From positions 124,001-188,000 of the forward strand of contig NZ_JARXVG010000008.1 of the NCBI RefSeq assembly GCF_029892485.1: a stretch of DNA of 64,000 bases, read 5' to 3'. The notes under the pieces were generated by a model that did not search any database, was not told the origin of the DNA, and worked only from the letters and a program-made list of their open reading frames with translations. This document shows, one piece after another, positions 1-8,241 of the stretch. How positions within the stretch are numbered: the stretch's first letter is position 1; each line of letters opens with the position of its first letter. Origin of the DNA: Variovorax boronicumulans. GTDB lineage: Bacteria; Pseudomonadota; Gammaproteobacteria; Burkholderiales; Burkholderiaceae_C. The position numbers and the translations under genes are program-made.

Positions 1-2
1 GC

Positions 3-413
3 ACCGGCTATGCAGCGGGCAAGTTCGGCGTCGAGGGCTGGATGGAGTCCCTCGCCCCGGAGATCGAACCCTTCGGCATCCAGACGATGCTGGTCGAGCC
101 GGGCTTCTTCCGAACCGAGCTGCTGTCCGCCGGGTCCACGACCTTTGCAAAGCCCTCGATCGAGGACTACGCCGATCGCACGGCAGGAACAATCGCGTTT
201 CTGTCCGACCTCGATGGCAAACAGCCGGGCGATCCGGCAAAGCTCGCGAACGCACTGGTGCAGCTGGCCGGACTCGACAAGCCACCGTCACGCTTCGTCG
301 CAGGCAACGACGCGATGGAGCCGATCGCTGCCAAGGCCAATGCGCTGCTGGCACAGATCGATGCGCACCGCGCGCTGTCGGCTTCGCTGGCGACCCAACC
401 GCAGGAGACCTGA
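3..413 (+). CDS. SDR-family oxidoreductase, C-terminal part
   Basis: The reading frame is already open at the window edge, so only the C-terminal ~136 residues are visible. It begins with the short-chain dehydrogenase active-site segment, YAAGK followed by FGVEGWMESLA, which supplies the catalytic Tyr and Lys. The next segment, VEPGFFRTEL, is the usual SDR cofactor-side loop. Family members are NAD(P)-dependent oxidoreductases in the cytoplasm; the substrate cannot be told. The stop codon is followed after one base by the ATG of a [2Fe-2S] protein gene, so the two may be co-transcribed. The coenzyme-binding TGxxxGxG half lies outside the window. Confidence 0.85.
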   Translation, partial: TGYAAGKFGVEGWMESLAPEIEPFGIQTMLVEPGFFRTELLSAGSTTFAKPSIEDYADRTAGTIAFLSDLDGKQPGDPAKLANALVQLAGLDKPPSRFVAGNDAMEPIAAKANALLAQIDAHRALSASLATQPQET

Positions 414-414
414 A

Positions 415-696
415 ATGTCAGGCATTCGCCCACTCACGCTGGAGGTCAACGGCAAGCGCCATGACCTGCTGCTGGACACCCGTACCACCTTGCTCGACGC
501 CCTTCGCGAGCACGCTTTCCTGACCGGCACCAAAAAGGGCTGCGACCAGGGCCAGTGCGGCGCCTGCACAGTCCACGTGGACGGCGAGCGTGTGCTGAGC
601 TGCCTGACCCTGGCGGCGCAGGCCGAAGGGCGCCGAATCACGACCATCGAGGGCCTCCAAAAATCAACGCGACGCGAGCTTGAAGAGGTCGCGTAG
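415..696 (+). pseudogene. Truncated [2Fe-2S] subunit of a molybdenum hydroxylase
   Basis: The 93-aa product begins as a xanthine-dehydrogenase-family small subunit. A plant-ferredoxin-like domain carries CDQGQCGACTVHVDG around residues 43-57 and a later Cys in VLSCLTL. It then reads TTIEGL and leaves the family, ending in QKSTRRELEEVA. Complete subunits are about 150-200 aa and continue into a second four-Cys [2Fe-2S] domain (QCGYCTPG), which is absent, as are the FAD and molybdopterin subunits downstream. I infer a deletion or rearrangement breakpoint near 655. Electron transfer between molybdopterin and an acceptor would need the missing half, so this is probably a remnant. Confidence 0.75.
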
Positions 697-771
697 GCAT
701 CGGCCTCGAAGCGCTTCGAGCGTGACCTGGATGACTTCCGCTGCGGGTCGAAGGCGCACGCTGAGGGCGGG

Positions 772-788
772 AAGCATGCAGCATGCTT
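772..788. repeat. 17-bp perfect palindrome between convergent genes
   Basis: Two 8-base arms (AAGCATGC and GCATGCTT) flank a single A. It lies between the end of the truncated [2Fe-2S] gene and the end of exoA, 8 bases beyond the exoA stop. No T tract follows, so it is a weak terminator candidate at best. It may simply mark the breakpoint region. Confidence 0.4.
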
Positions 789-795
789 GGAACGA

Positions 796-1599
796 TCAGA
801 GGTTGAAGTCGTAGTCCACCGTGATCGGCGCGTGGTCGCTGAACTTCACGGTCTTGTAGATCTCTTCGGTGCGCGCCAGTGCGGCGATGGCCGGCGTGGC
901 CAGGTGGTAGTCCAGCCGCCATCCCACGTTGTTCGCATAGGCCTGTCCGCGATTGCTCCACCAGGTGTAGGCCTCGTCGGTGGTGTCGGGCTTGAGCATG
1001 CGGTAGACGTCCACCAGGCCCGCGCCTTCGGCGCCGGCGTCGAGCAGATTGGTCATCCACTGGCGTTCTTCAGGCAGGAAGCCGCTGTTCTTCCTGTTGC
1101 CGCGCCAGTTCTTCAGGTCGATCTCCTTGTGCGCGATGTTGATGTCGCCGCAGAGAACGAATTCGCGCTCCTTCTTGAGCGCGACGAGGTACGGAAAGAA
1201 GCCCTTCAGGAAGCGGAACTTGGCCTGCTGCCGCTCTTCGCCCGAGCTGCCGCTGGGGAAGTAGCAGCTGATGACCGAGAACTTGGCGCTAGGCGTGTCG
1301 AAGCGCAATTCGAGGTAGCGGCCTTCGGCGTCGAACTCGGCATCGCCCCAGCCCACGATGACCTGGCTCGGAGCGTGCTTGGTGTAGATCGCGGTGCCGG
1401 CGTAGCCTTTTTTCTCGGCGAAATGGAAATGGCCCTTGAGACCCGCCATTTCCTCGAAGCGGCCTTCGATGTCGCTGGCCTGGACCCGGATCTCCTGCAT
1501 GCAAATACAATCCGGCGCGAGTTCGGCCACCCAATCGGCGACGCCCTTGGTGGCTGCCGAACGCAGGCCATTGAGATTGAGACTGGTCAGTTTGAACAC
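796..1599 (-). CDS. exoA: Exodeoxyribonuclease III
   Basis: This is a 267-aa endonuclease/exonuclease/phosphatase-fold enzyme for base-excision repair. It cleaves 5' to abasic sites and degrades duplex DNA from 3' ends. Visible motifs in order are LNLNGLR at the N-terminus, MQEIRV with the metal-binding Glu, GDINIAHKEID, the YTWW and WRLDYHLAT segments, and SDHAPITVDYD at the C-terminus. Length fits the family. A GTG start at 1599 puts the first motif at residue 4 and is preceded by GGGAA. The gene is divergent from pyrE, whose ATG is only 12 bases away. Confidence 0.93.
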   Translation of the reverse strand: MFKLTSLNLNGLRSAATKGVADWVAELAPDCICMQEIRVQASDIEGRFEEMAGLKGHFHFAEKKGYAGTAIYTKHAPSQVIVGWGDAEFDAEGRYLELRFDTPSAKFSVISCYFPSGSSGEERQQAKFRFLKGFFPYLVALKKEREFVLCGDINIAHKEIDLKNWRGNRKNSGFLPEERQWMTNLLDAGAEGAGLVDVYRMLKPDTTDEAYTWWSNRGQAYANNVGWRLDYHLATPAIAALARTEEIYKTVKFSDHAPITVDYDFNL

Positions 1600-1611
1600 A
1601 AGGAATTCCCG
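1600..1611. promoter_or_regulatory. Shared Shine-Dalgarno palindrome between exoA and pyrE
   Basis: The 12 bases between the divergent start codons are AAGGAATTCCCG. The core GGAATTCC is self-complementary, so it reads as a purine-rich ribosome site on both strands: AAGGA for pyrE and GGGAA for exoA. Promoters of both genes must therefore lie inside the opposite coding sequence. The exoA GTG start is inferred, which limits confidence. Confidence 0.5.
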
Positions 1612-2295
1612 ATGGCTGTAGATGGTGAGAAAAGCAGCGCGGTGGCGCAGGACTTCGTCCAGTTCGCACTCGATGCCGGCGTGCTCCGCTTTGGCGAGTT
1701 CAAGACCAAGGCCGGCCGGATGAGCCCCTACTTCTTCAATTCGGGGCTCTTCGACGACGGCGCCAAGATCGCGCGGCTCGCGGGATTCTATGCAGACCGG
1801 GTGATCGAGAGCGGCATCGAGTTCGACATGATCTTCGGCCCCGCCTACAAGGGCATCCCGCTGGGCGCCACGGTGGCCGCCGAGCTGGCCCGGCGCGGCC
1901 GCAACTACCCCTTTGCCTACAACCGCAAGGAAGCCAAGACCCACGGCGAGGGCGGCAACCTGGTGGGCGCGCCGCTCCAGGGCCGCGTGCTGATCGTGGA
2001 CGACGTGATGTCCGCTGGCACCGCGGTGCGCGAGTCGATCGCCGCGATCCAGGCCGCCGGCGCCACGCCGCATGCCGTGGCCATTGCGCTCGACCGACAG
2101 GAAAAAGCCACCGAGAACGGCGTCGACGTCGACCACAGCGCGGTGCAGTACGTGCGCAACCAGCTGGGCCTGGCGGTGATCGCCATCGCCACGCTGGACG
2201 ACCTGTTGAGCTACCTCTCGGGCAACGCCGCCGCGGACCTGGGCACACACCACGAGCGCGTGCTGGCCTACCGCACGCGCTACGGCGCCCACTGA
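1612..2295 (+). CDS. pyrE: Orotate phosphoribosyltransferase
   Basis: This 227-aa type I phosphoribosyltransferase makes orotidine 5'-phosphate from orotate and PRPP in de novo pyrimidine synthesis. The PRPP-binding motif VLIVDDVMSAGTA is clear near residue 125, and FGPAYKGIPL, YNRKEAKTHGEGG and SPYFFNSGLF are conserved PyrE segments. The ATG at 1612 follows AAGGA with good spacing. Length matches bacterial PyrE. It reads away from exoA and into a DUF4124 gene 12 bases downstream, which is probably co-transcribed. Confidence 0.95.
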   Translation: MAVDGEKSSAVAQDFVQFALDAGVLRFGEFKTKAGRMSPYFFNSGLFDDGAKIARLAGFYADRVIESGIEFDMIFGPAYKGIPLGATVAAELARRGRNYPFAYNRKEAKTHGEGGNLVGAPLQGRVLIVDDVMSAGTAVRESIAAIQAAGATPHAVAIALDRQEKATENGVDVDHSAVQYVRNQLGLAVIAIATLDDLLSYLSGNAAADLGTHHERVLAYRTRYGAH

Positions 2296-2307
2296 GGCCT
2301 GGCAGCG

Positions 2308-3003
2308 ATGCGCACACGCGATCACGGCAAACCCGCCCGCCTGCTGGCGGCGGCATCGTTGCTCCTGGCGGGCCTGCCCCTTTACCTGGCTGCGCATGCA
2401 CAGGGCAAGGACGCACCCGCCGGCGGCATCTACACCTGCACCGACGCGCGCGGCCGCACGCTCACCGCCGACCGGCCGATTGCCGATTGCAACGACCGTG
2501 AACAGCGGGAGCTGAGCCCCAGCGGACTCACGCGCCGCAAGATCGAACCCACGTACTCGGCGCGCGAGATGGCCGAACGCGAAGACCGCGCCCGCGAAGC
2601 CGCCGTGCAGGCGGCCAAGGCAACCGACGAGCGCCGCCGCGAGCGCGCGCTGCTGGTGCGCTACCCGAGCGCGGCGTCGCACCAACGGGAGCGCAATGAG
2701 GCGCTGTCGCAGGTCGACGCGGTGATCCAGGCGGCGCAAAAGCGCATTGCCGAACTGAGCGAAGACCGCAAGAAGATCGACGAGGAGCTCGAGTTCTACA
2801 AGAAGGACACGAGCAAGGCGCCGGGCGCGATGCGCCGCAAGCTCGAGGACAACACGCAGAGCCTGGCGGTGCAGAACCGCTTCATTGCCGAGCAGGAAGA
2901 AGAGAAGAAGCGCGTGAATGCGCGCTTCGATGAAGAGCGTGCGCGTTTGAAGCCGCTCTGGGGTCCTGCCTCGGGCGGTGCCGCCGCGGCGGCACCGCGC
3001 TGA
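2308..3003 (+). CDS. DUF4124-domain secreted coiled-coil protein
   Basis: The 231-aa product has an N-terminal signal peptide (hydrophobic residues about 12-30, ending AHA-QG). A short DUF4124-type module follows, GIYTCTDARGRTLTADRPI at about 40-58. The rest, about 85-215, is charged and heptad-like (EMAEREDRAREAAVQAAK; QKRIAELSEDRKKIDEELE), a long coiled coil ending in a Pro/Ala-rich tail. It probably acts in the periplasm; no enzymatic motif is visible. DUF4124 proteins are common in betaproteobacteria and their role is unknown. It may share the pyrE transcript. Confidence 0.75.
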   Translation: MRTRDHGKPARLLAAASLLLAGLPLYLAAHAQGKDAPAGGIYTCTDARGRTLTADRPIADCNDREQRELSPSGLTRRKIEPTYSAREMAEREDRAREAAVQAAKATDERRRERALLVRYPSAASHQRERNEALSQVDAVIQAAQKRIAELSEDRKKIDEELEFYKKDTSKAPGAMRRKLEDNTQSLAVQNRFIAEQEEEKKRVNARFDEERARLKPLWGPASGGAAAAAPR

Positions 3004-3008
3004 ATCCG

Positions 3009-3034
3009 CCGGGGCCGTGATGCCCCGGGGTTCT
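3009..3034. terminator. GC-rich hairpin between convergent genes
   Basis: A perfect 7-bp stem (CCGGGGC at 3009-3015 with GCCCCGG at 3022-3028) and a 6-base loop is followed by GGTTCTTC. The T run is poor, so termination is plausible but not strong. It separates the DUF4124 gene from gatB, which end toward each other. Confidence 0.45.
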
Positions 3035-3038
3035 TCGG

Positions 3039-4529
3039 TCAGCCCAGTTTGGTTTTCAGCAACTCGGTGACCTGCGCCGGGTTGGCCTTGCCGCCGCTGG
3101 CCTTCATCACCTGGCCCACGAGGCCGTTGAGCGCCTTTTCCTTGCCGGCGCGGTACTCGTTGACGTTCTTCTGGTTCTTCGCGATGACCTCGTCGAGGAT
3201 CGCGTCGAGCGCGCCGGTGTCGGCCATCGGCTTCAGGTCCTTGGCTTCGATGATCGCGTCGACATCGCTGCCTTCGCCGGTCCACAGGGCTTCGAACACC
3301 TGGCGCGCCGCGTTGTTGGGCAGCGTGCCGTCGGCGATGCGCTTGACCAACTGGCCGAGTTGCAGCGCGCTGACGGGCGCGGCCTCGATGCCGATCTCCT
3401 GTGCATTGAGACGGCGCGCCATCTCGCCGGTGATCCAGTTGCTCGCGAGCTTCGGTGTGGCGCCGGCTTTCACGGCGTCGTCGAAGTACTGCGCGAGCGC
3501 GAGGCTCTGCGTGAGCTGCGCCGCGTCGTATTCCGAGAGGCCGTGGTCGCGCACATAGCGCTCGGCCATCGCGCGCGGCAGCTCGGGCATTTCGCCGCGC
3601 ACGCGCTCGATCCAGTCGGCCGCGATCACCAGCGGCGGCAGGTCCGGGTCGGGGAAATAGCGGTAGTCGGCCGAGTCTTCCTTGGCGCGCATCGCGCGCG
3701 TCTCGCCGGTGTCGGGGTTGAACAGCACGGTGGCCTGTTCGACCTTGCGGCCGTCTTCGATCTCCTCGATCTGCCAGCGGATCTCGTAGTCGATCGCCTG
3801 CTGCATGAACTTGAAGCTGTTCAGGTTCTTGATCTCGCGCCGCGTGCCCAGCTTCTCGCCGGGCTTGCGCACCGACACGTTGGCATCGCAACGGAAGCTG
3901 CCTTCCTGCATGTTGCCGTCGCAGATGCCGATCCAGGTCACGATCTTGTGCAGCTCCTTCGCATAGGCCACGGCCTCGGCGGTGGAGCGCATGTCGGGCT
4001 CGGTCACGATCTCCAGCAGCGGCGTGCCGGCGCGGTTCAGGTCGATGCCGCTCTGGCCGATGAAGTCCTCGTGCAGCGACTTGCCCGCGTCTTCCTCGAG
4101 GTGGGCGCGCACGAGGCGCACGGTCTTCTTCTCTTCGCCGAGAAAGAACGACACCGAGCCGCCTTGCACGACCGGGATCTCGAACTGGCTGATCTGGTAG
4201 CCCTTGGGCAGGTCGGGATAGAAATAGTTCTTGCGCGCAAAAACGCTGCGCGGCGCCACATGCGAGCCCAGCGCCAGGCCCAGCTTGATGGCACGTTCGA
4301 CCGCGCCCTTGTTCATCACGGGCAGCGTGCCCGGCAGTGCGAGATCCACCGCGCAGGCCTGCGTGTTGGGCTCGGCGCCGAAGGCGGTGGAAGCGCGGCT
4401 GAAGATCTTGCTCGCGGTCGACAGTTGCGCGTGCGTCTCGAAGCCGATGATGACTTCATAGCCGCGCACCAGCGGGCCGGTCGGGCGGCCATGTTGCTGT
4501 GCTTCGAAGGTGTTTACGGTTTCGCTCAT
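3039..4529 (-). CDS. gatB: Asp-tRNA(Asn)/Glu-tRNA(Gln) amidotransferase subunit B
   Basis: The 496-aa subunit binds misacylated Glu-tRNA(Gln) or Asp-tRNA(Asn) and activates it with ATP for amidation. Conserved stretches include YEVIIGFETHAQL near the N-terminus, ALPGTLPVMN, FYPDLPKGYQISQ, EEDAGKS, LNRAGTPLLEIV, FRCDANVSVR and YRYFPDPDLPPL. A YqeY-like helical tail follows, with AKNQKNVNEYRAGKEKAL and KASGGKANP. Length and start are standard. It is the last gene of gatC-gatA-(insert)-gatB. Its ATG is preceded by an AT-rich leader with no recognisable Shine-Dalgarno, apparently brought in with the inserted gene. Confidence 0.96.
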   Translation of the reverse strand: MSETVNTFEAQQHGRPTGPLVRGYEVIIGFETHAQLSTASKIFSRASTAFGAEPNTQACAVDLALPGTLPVMNKGAVERAIKLGLALGSHVAPRSVFARKNYFYPDLPKGYQISQFEIPVVQGGSVSFFLGEEKKTVRLVRAHLEEDAGKSLHEDFIGQSGIDLNRAGTPLLEIVTEPDMRSTAEAVAYAKELHKIVTWIGICDGNMQEGSFRCDANVSVRKPGEKLGTRREIKNLNSFKFMQQAIDYEIRWQIEEIEDGRKVEQATVLFNPDTGETRAMRAKEDSADYRYFPDPDLPPLVIAADWIERVRGEMPELPRAMAERYVRDHGLSEYDAAQLTQSLALAQYFDDAVKAGATPKLASNWITGEMARRLNAQEIGIEAAPVSALQLGQLVKRIADGTLPNNAARQVFEALWTGEGSDVDAIIEAKDLKPMADTGALDAILDEVIAKNQKNVNEYRAGKEKALNGLVGQVMKASGGKANPAQVTELLKTKLG

Positions 4530-4547
4530 CTAATAAAAGTTGTTTGA

Positions 4548-6443
4548 TTAGAACAATGCCTTCTGTGTGTTTCTCAGACTAGGGGAGAGTACGTACCCCT
4601 TAGACCCGCTGCCCGCCTCGCGCTCAATGAACCCCTGATTTTCTAGGTGGTTGAAGACTCGTCGAATATTTCGATTGAAGCTGTCAAAGGCTCTAATGTC
4701 ATTTTGATCGTGACCTTCCGATGCCCAAAGCGCAAAGCTGGCTTGCTTAGCACTCACAGTACGGCGAGAACTGAAGTGGTTGTAGCGATAGACGACAGCC
4801 AGTGCCTTGCGCCACAGCAAGGCCAGCTCGTCGATAGCGCTCCCAAACCGCTGGCGCAGTTCAACTTCGAAGTTGTCTGACATCAAGCTGCGATCGGCAA
4901 CATAGATGGGGTAAAGATCTGTGCTTCGGGAGTCGCGGGTGATTAATCCGGCTGCTTCCAAAGTTTTGATTGCTTGCGCGTGGTTGTTATCGGGAGTCAG
5001 TAGTACGCAATACTTTCCTTCAAGATTTGCCCACTCGCTTTTGATGAGGTAGGCAAGGACGGCCTTTTTTTCTGTCGACAGTTCTTCGAAGGAGCCGAGC
5101 TTTCTTGCAATGTATGCATCTCGGGATTCAAAAAGCTCAGCCATGCGAGCATCAAGCAACTCCCCGGCTTGCAATACCAAGGTAACTTCGTCCGACTTGA
5201 ATTTGAAGTACGGCAGATTCAGCTTGTTGTCGAGGCTTAGGCTTACCAGTGTCGACATGCCAATCCCCCTGCCTTCCCACTTGCGATAAACACGTAGTAC
5301 ATCTGCAAGACGTGGATTGCGCGGTTTGGTCTCGGGAACGACGCGCAAGAGCGAAGTCGCTTGAGATGGGGTAGTCTGAGGGTGTGTCAGCAATAGCTGA
5401 TCTCGAAAGCGTCCCGGATTCGATATCTCCAACTGCTTTCCAGGAGTGATTGAGATGACGACCTGTTTATTGATTGAATAGTCGCGGTGCGCCAACGCAT
5501 TGTTGATCGTTTCGCGAAGAACGGCCTCAGGATATTGGGCTTTGACGACGCCACCTTGCGCCGTCGAAACGCCAGTTTGTATGTTTCGCAGGACATATGC
5601 ATTTGCTTGCTCAAGGAGCGACAACACATTCGCAATCATGTCTTGCTTGTCTTGGACTACTACTGTTTCGCTGCCGGGTGCGTTGACGTAGCCATGGACA
5701 TGGGCTCGAAAACCCAGGAGGTCTCCAGGAAAAGCGCCGCAGACTAGTCCGCCCAGCACGGATAGCTTGTCATTGATGAGAAAGCGCTTGCGTGTGAGAA
5801 ATGGAATCGCATCTTCGGGAGTCGGCTTGAGGCTTTCAATTTTTTGAAGACGATTCAGCTGCAGAATGTACTCATTGACTCGGTCCAGATCTACGCTTTC
5901 GATACCCTCCGAGCCAAGAGGATCTAGCTCTCGTGCCTGTGCGATTTCCTCCAAAAACTCCGCGTGGCGATCAAGCTCGTTTTGCTTAATCGCATGGTCA
6001 CCAGTCAGTTGTCTTTTGTAGGCAGTGCCTTTCAGAAAAACAAACCTCTTGTTTGCCGGGAGCTCATCAACACGCTGCACTGCGATCCGGCCGTCCATGA
6101 AAGAGCGTATCTCAGGCGGCGGCAGATACTCTGTCAAATCCAGTGAGCGTCTGTCGGAATCAGTGAATGCTTTGCGGAGTTCGATAAGCTTTGATTCCGC
6201 AGCTGCGTCATAGCCCGAAAAAACATACTTTCTGTCAGCGCCTTGTCCGGCTTCCCTGATCCCAACAATGAGCATGCCGCCTCGTGTGTTCAGGAATGCA
6301 TTCACACTCTTGTAGCACTCGGACCAGTCCTGAGCGTTGGATGGGCAGGTTTTGAACTCGATCGTGTCACTCTCAAGCTCCTCGAAACGAGCTTGAGTAA
6401 TGAGGGAAGCCAATTGGGCCAAGAGGCTAGACAGGTCGTCCAT
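4548..6443 (-). CDS. AlbA_2/Schlafen-type ATP-binding protein inserted in the gat operon
   Basis: The 631-aa protein has an N-terminal AlbA_2-like domain: SDTIEFKTCPSN near residue 25, then NAFLNTRGGMLIVGI. A central GHKL-type ATPase segment follows, LRETINNALAHRDYS with ISNPGRF, and there are winged-helix-like regions toward the C-terminus. This matches the RecG-like/Schlafen AlbA_2 regulator family, members of which include putative transcription factors and defence proteins; the role here is unknown. Base composition is visibly AT-richer than its neighbours, which suggests transfer. The start at 6443 lies 8 bases after the gatA stop, and the stop lies 18 bases before gatB, so it should ride on gat transcription. 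Confidence 0.8.
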   Translation of the reverse strand: MDDLSSLLAQLASLITQARFEELESDTIEFKTCPSNAQDWSECYKSVNAFLNTRGGMLIVGIREAGQGADRKYVFSGYDAAAESKLIELRKAFTDSDRRSLDLTEYLPPPEIRSFMDGRIAVQRVDELPANKRFVFLKGTAYKRQLTGDHAIKQNELDRHAEFLEEIAQARELDPLGSEGIESVDLDRVNEYILQLNRLQKIESLKPTPEDAIPFLTRKRFLINDKLSVLGGLVCGAFPGDLLGFRAHVHGYVNAPGSETVVVQDKQDMIANVLSLLEQANAYVLRNIQTGVSTAQGGVVKAQYPEAVLRETINNALAHRDYSINKQVVISITPGKQLEISNPGRFRDQLLLTHPQTTPSQATSLLRVVPETKPRNPRLADVLRVYRKWEGRGIGMSTLVSLSLDNKLNLPYFKFKSDEVTLVLQAGELLDARMAELFESRDAYIARKLGSFEELSTEKKAVLAYLIKSEWANLEGKYCVLLTPDNNHAQAIKTLEAAGLITRDSRSTDLYPIYVADRSLMSDNFEVELRQRFGSAIDELALLWRKALAVVYRYNHFSSRRTVSAKQASFALWASEGHDQNDIRAFDSFNRNIRRVFNHLENQGFIEREAGSGSKGYVLSPSLRNTQKALF

Positions 6444-6451
6444 ATGTTTTC

Positions 6452-7942
6452 TTAGAAGCCCTCCGGCGTGCGCGTGTGCCAGTCGGTGGCTTGTTGGAAG
6501 CGGTGCGCTGCGTTCAGCAGCTTCGCTTCGCCGAAGTAGTTGCCGATCAGTTGCAGGCCCACGGGCATGCCGCCGTCGAAGCCCGCGGGCACGCTCATGC
6601 CCGGAAGGCCTGCCAGCGATGCGGGCAGCGTGAAGATGTCGGCGAGGTAGTCGGCCACCGGGTCGTCGCCGTGTTCGCCGATCTTCCATGCGGTGGTCGG
6701 CGCGGCGGGGCCGGCGATCACGTCGCATTGCTTCAACGCCTGCTGGAAGTCGTCGGCGATCATGCGGCGCACCTTCTGCGCCTGCAGGTAGTACGCGTCG
6801 TAGTAGCCGTGCGAGAGCACGTAGGTGCCGATCATGATGCGGCGCTTGACTTCGTCGCCGAAGCCCTCGGCGCGCGTCTTCTCGTACATGTCGGACAGGT
6901 CCTTGTACTGCTTCGCGCGATGGCCGAACTTCACGCCGTCGAAGCGGCTCAGGTTGCTCGACGCTTCGGCCGCAGCCAGGATGTAGTACACGGGAATCGA
7001 CAGCTCGGTGCGCGGCAGCGACACCTCGACGCGCTTCGCTCCGAGCTTCTCGTACTGCGCAAGCGCTGCATCGATGGCGGCGCGCACGCCGGGCGCCACG
7101 CCTTCGCCGAAGAACTCCTTCGGCACGCCGATGCGCAGGCCTTCGAGCGAATCGTTCAGCGAGCGGCCGAAGTCTTCGGCGGGCCTGTCGATGGAGGTCG
7201 AATCGCGGTCGAGGTCGGGGCCGCAGAAAGCCGACAGCAGCAGCGCGCAGTCTTCAGCCGAGCGCGCCATCGGGCCGGCCTGGTCGAGGCTCGATGCGAA
7301 AGCCACCATGCCGTAGCGCGAGGCGCGGCCGTAGGTCGGCTTGATGCCTGTCACGCCGCAGAAAGAAGCCGGCTGCCGGATCGATCCGCCGGTGTCGGTG
7401 CCGGTGGCCGCCGGGGCGAGGCGTGCTGCAACAGCCGCTGCGCTGGCGCCGGACGAGCCGCCCGGAATGCGCTCGCGGTTCCACGGGTTCTGCACCGGCA
7501 CGGCCTTGTCGTGGCCCACGGCGGGCACGGCGACGTTCTCGTTGGCCGAGCCCATCGCGAACTCGTCGCAGCTCAACTTGCCCAGCGTGACCGCGCCGGC
7601 CTCGGCCAGTCGGCGCACCACGGTCGCGTCGAACGGCGAGCGGTAGCCCGCGAGCATCTTCGAACCGGCGGTGGTGGCGAAATCGGTGGTGACGAAGATG
7701 TCCTTGTGCGCGATCGGCACGCCGGCCAGCGCCGGAGCGTTGCCGGCAGCGATCTGCGCGTCGGCGTTGCGGGCTTGCGCCATCGTGACTTCTTCATTGA
7801 CGTCGACGAAGGTGCCTAGCGATTCGTGGGCCTTCATGCGGCCGAGAAAGGCCTGCGAAGCCTCGACGGCCGAGACCTTGCGCTCGGCCAGGGCCTTGGC
7901 CAGGGCGACCACGCCCATCTGGTGCAGTTGTTCGCCGCTCAT
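6452..7942 (-). CDS. gatA: Asp-tRNA(Asn)/Glu-tRNA(Gln) amidotransferase subunit A
   Basis: The 496-aa amidase-signature subunit hydrolyses glutamine and passes ammonia to GatB. The Ser-cisSer-Lys triad is readable: Lys80 in GVPIAHKD, Ser163 in the GGSSGASA loop and Ser187 in GTDTGGSIRQP. FTLPASLAGLPGMSVP and GLQLIGNYF near the C-terminus are typical of GatA. The ATG overlaps the gatC stop by one base (TAATG), so the two are translationally coupled. In this genome it is followed by a foreign-looking ATPase gene rather than directly by gatB. Confidence 0.96.
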   Translation of the reverse strand: MSGEQLHQMGVVALAKALAERKVSAVEASQAFLGRMKAHESLGTFVDVNEEVTMAQARNADAQIAAGNAPALAGVPIAHKDIFVTTDFATTAGSKMLAGYRSPFDATVVRRLAEAGAVTLGKLSCDEFAMGSANENVAVPAVGHDKAVPVQNPWNRERIPGGSSGASAAAVAARLAPAATGTDTGGSIRQPASFCGVTGIKPTYGRASRYGMVAFASSLDQAGPMARSAEDCALLLSAFCGPDLDRDSTSIDRPAEDFGRSLNDSLEGLRIGVPKEFFGEGVAPGVRAAIDAALAQYEKLGAKRVEVSLPRTELSIPVYYILAAAEASSNLSRFDGVKFGHRAKQYKDLSDMYEKTRAEGFGDEVKRRIMIGTYVLSHGYYDAYYLQAQKVRRMIADDFQQALKQCDVIAGPAAPTTAWKIGEHGDDPVADYLADIFTLPASLAGLPGMSVPAGFDGGMPVGLQLIGNYFGEAKLLNAAHRFQQATDWHTRTPEGF

Positions 7943-8241
7943 TATTCGATCACCTTGGGCACGAGGAACAGGCCCGCTTCGACGGCCGGGGCGCTCTTCT
8001 GGTTGGCTTCGCGGTTGTCGGGTTCGCTCACCACGTCGTCGCGCAGGCGCAGCGTGATGTCCTCGATCGCGGCCACCGGATGGGCCAGGGGCTCGATGCC
8101 CGATGTGTCGACCGAACGCATACGTTCGACTAAATCAAAAAAGCCATTGATCTGGCTGAGCATGCGCTCGCTTTCATCGGGAGCAAGCTGCAGCCGCGCC
8201 AGGGAGGCGATGCGTGCAATATCTGAAGCGTCAAGGGACAT
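7942..8241 (-). CDS. gatC: Asp-tRNA(Asn)/Glu-tRNA(Gln) amidotransferase subunit C
   Basis: The 99-aa small subunit stabilises the GatA-GatB complex. It opens with a typical helix, DIARIASLARLQLAPDE, and contains MLSQINGFFDLVERMRSVDTSG and a later IEPLAHP segment. Length matches GatC. It is the first gene of the operon and is divergent from mreB, with 212 bases between the starts. Confidence 0.94.
   Translation of the reverse strand: MSLDASDIARIASLARLQLAPDESERMLSQINGFFDLVERMRSVDTSGIEPLAHPVAAIEDITLRLRDDVVSEPDNREANQKSAPAVEAGLFLVPKVIE

Noticed and set aside
796..3891. A 1031-codon minus-strand open frame spanning exoA, pyrE and part of gatB
   Set aside because: Only its last 267 codons are a real gene. 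The rest is GC-rich antisense with Arg/Ala/His-rich low-complexity sequence and covers pyrE and the DUF4124 gene.
4548..6443. A complete mobile element or restriction system carrying the AlbA_2 gene
   Set aside because: No transposase, integrase, terminal inverted repeats or target duplication was visible at either junction; only a single gene is inserted.
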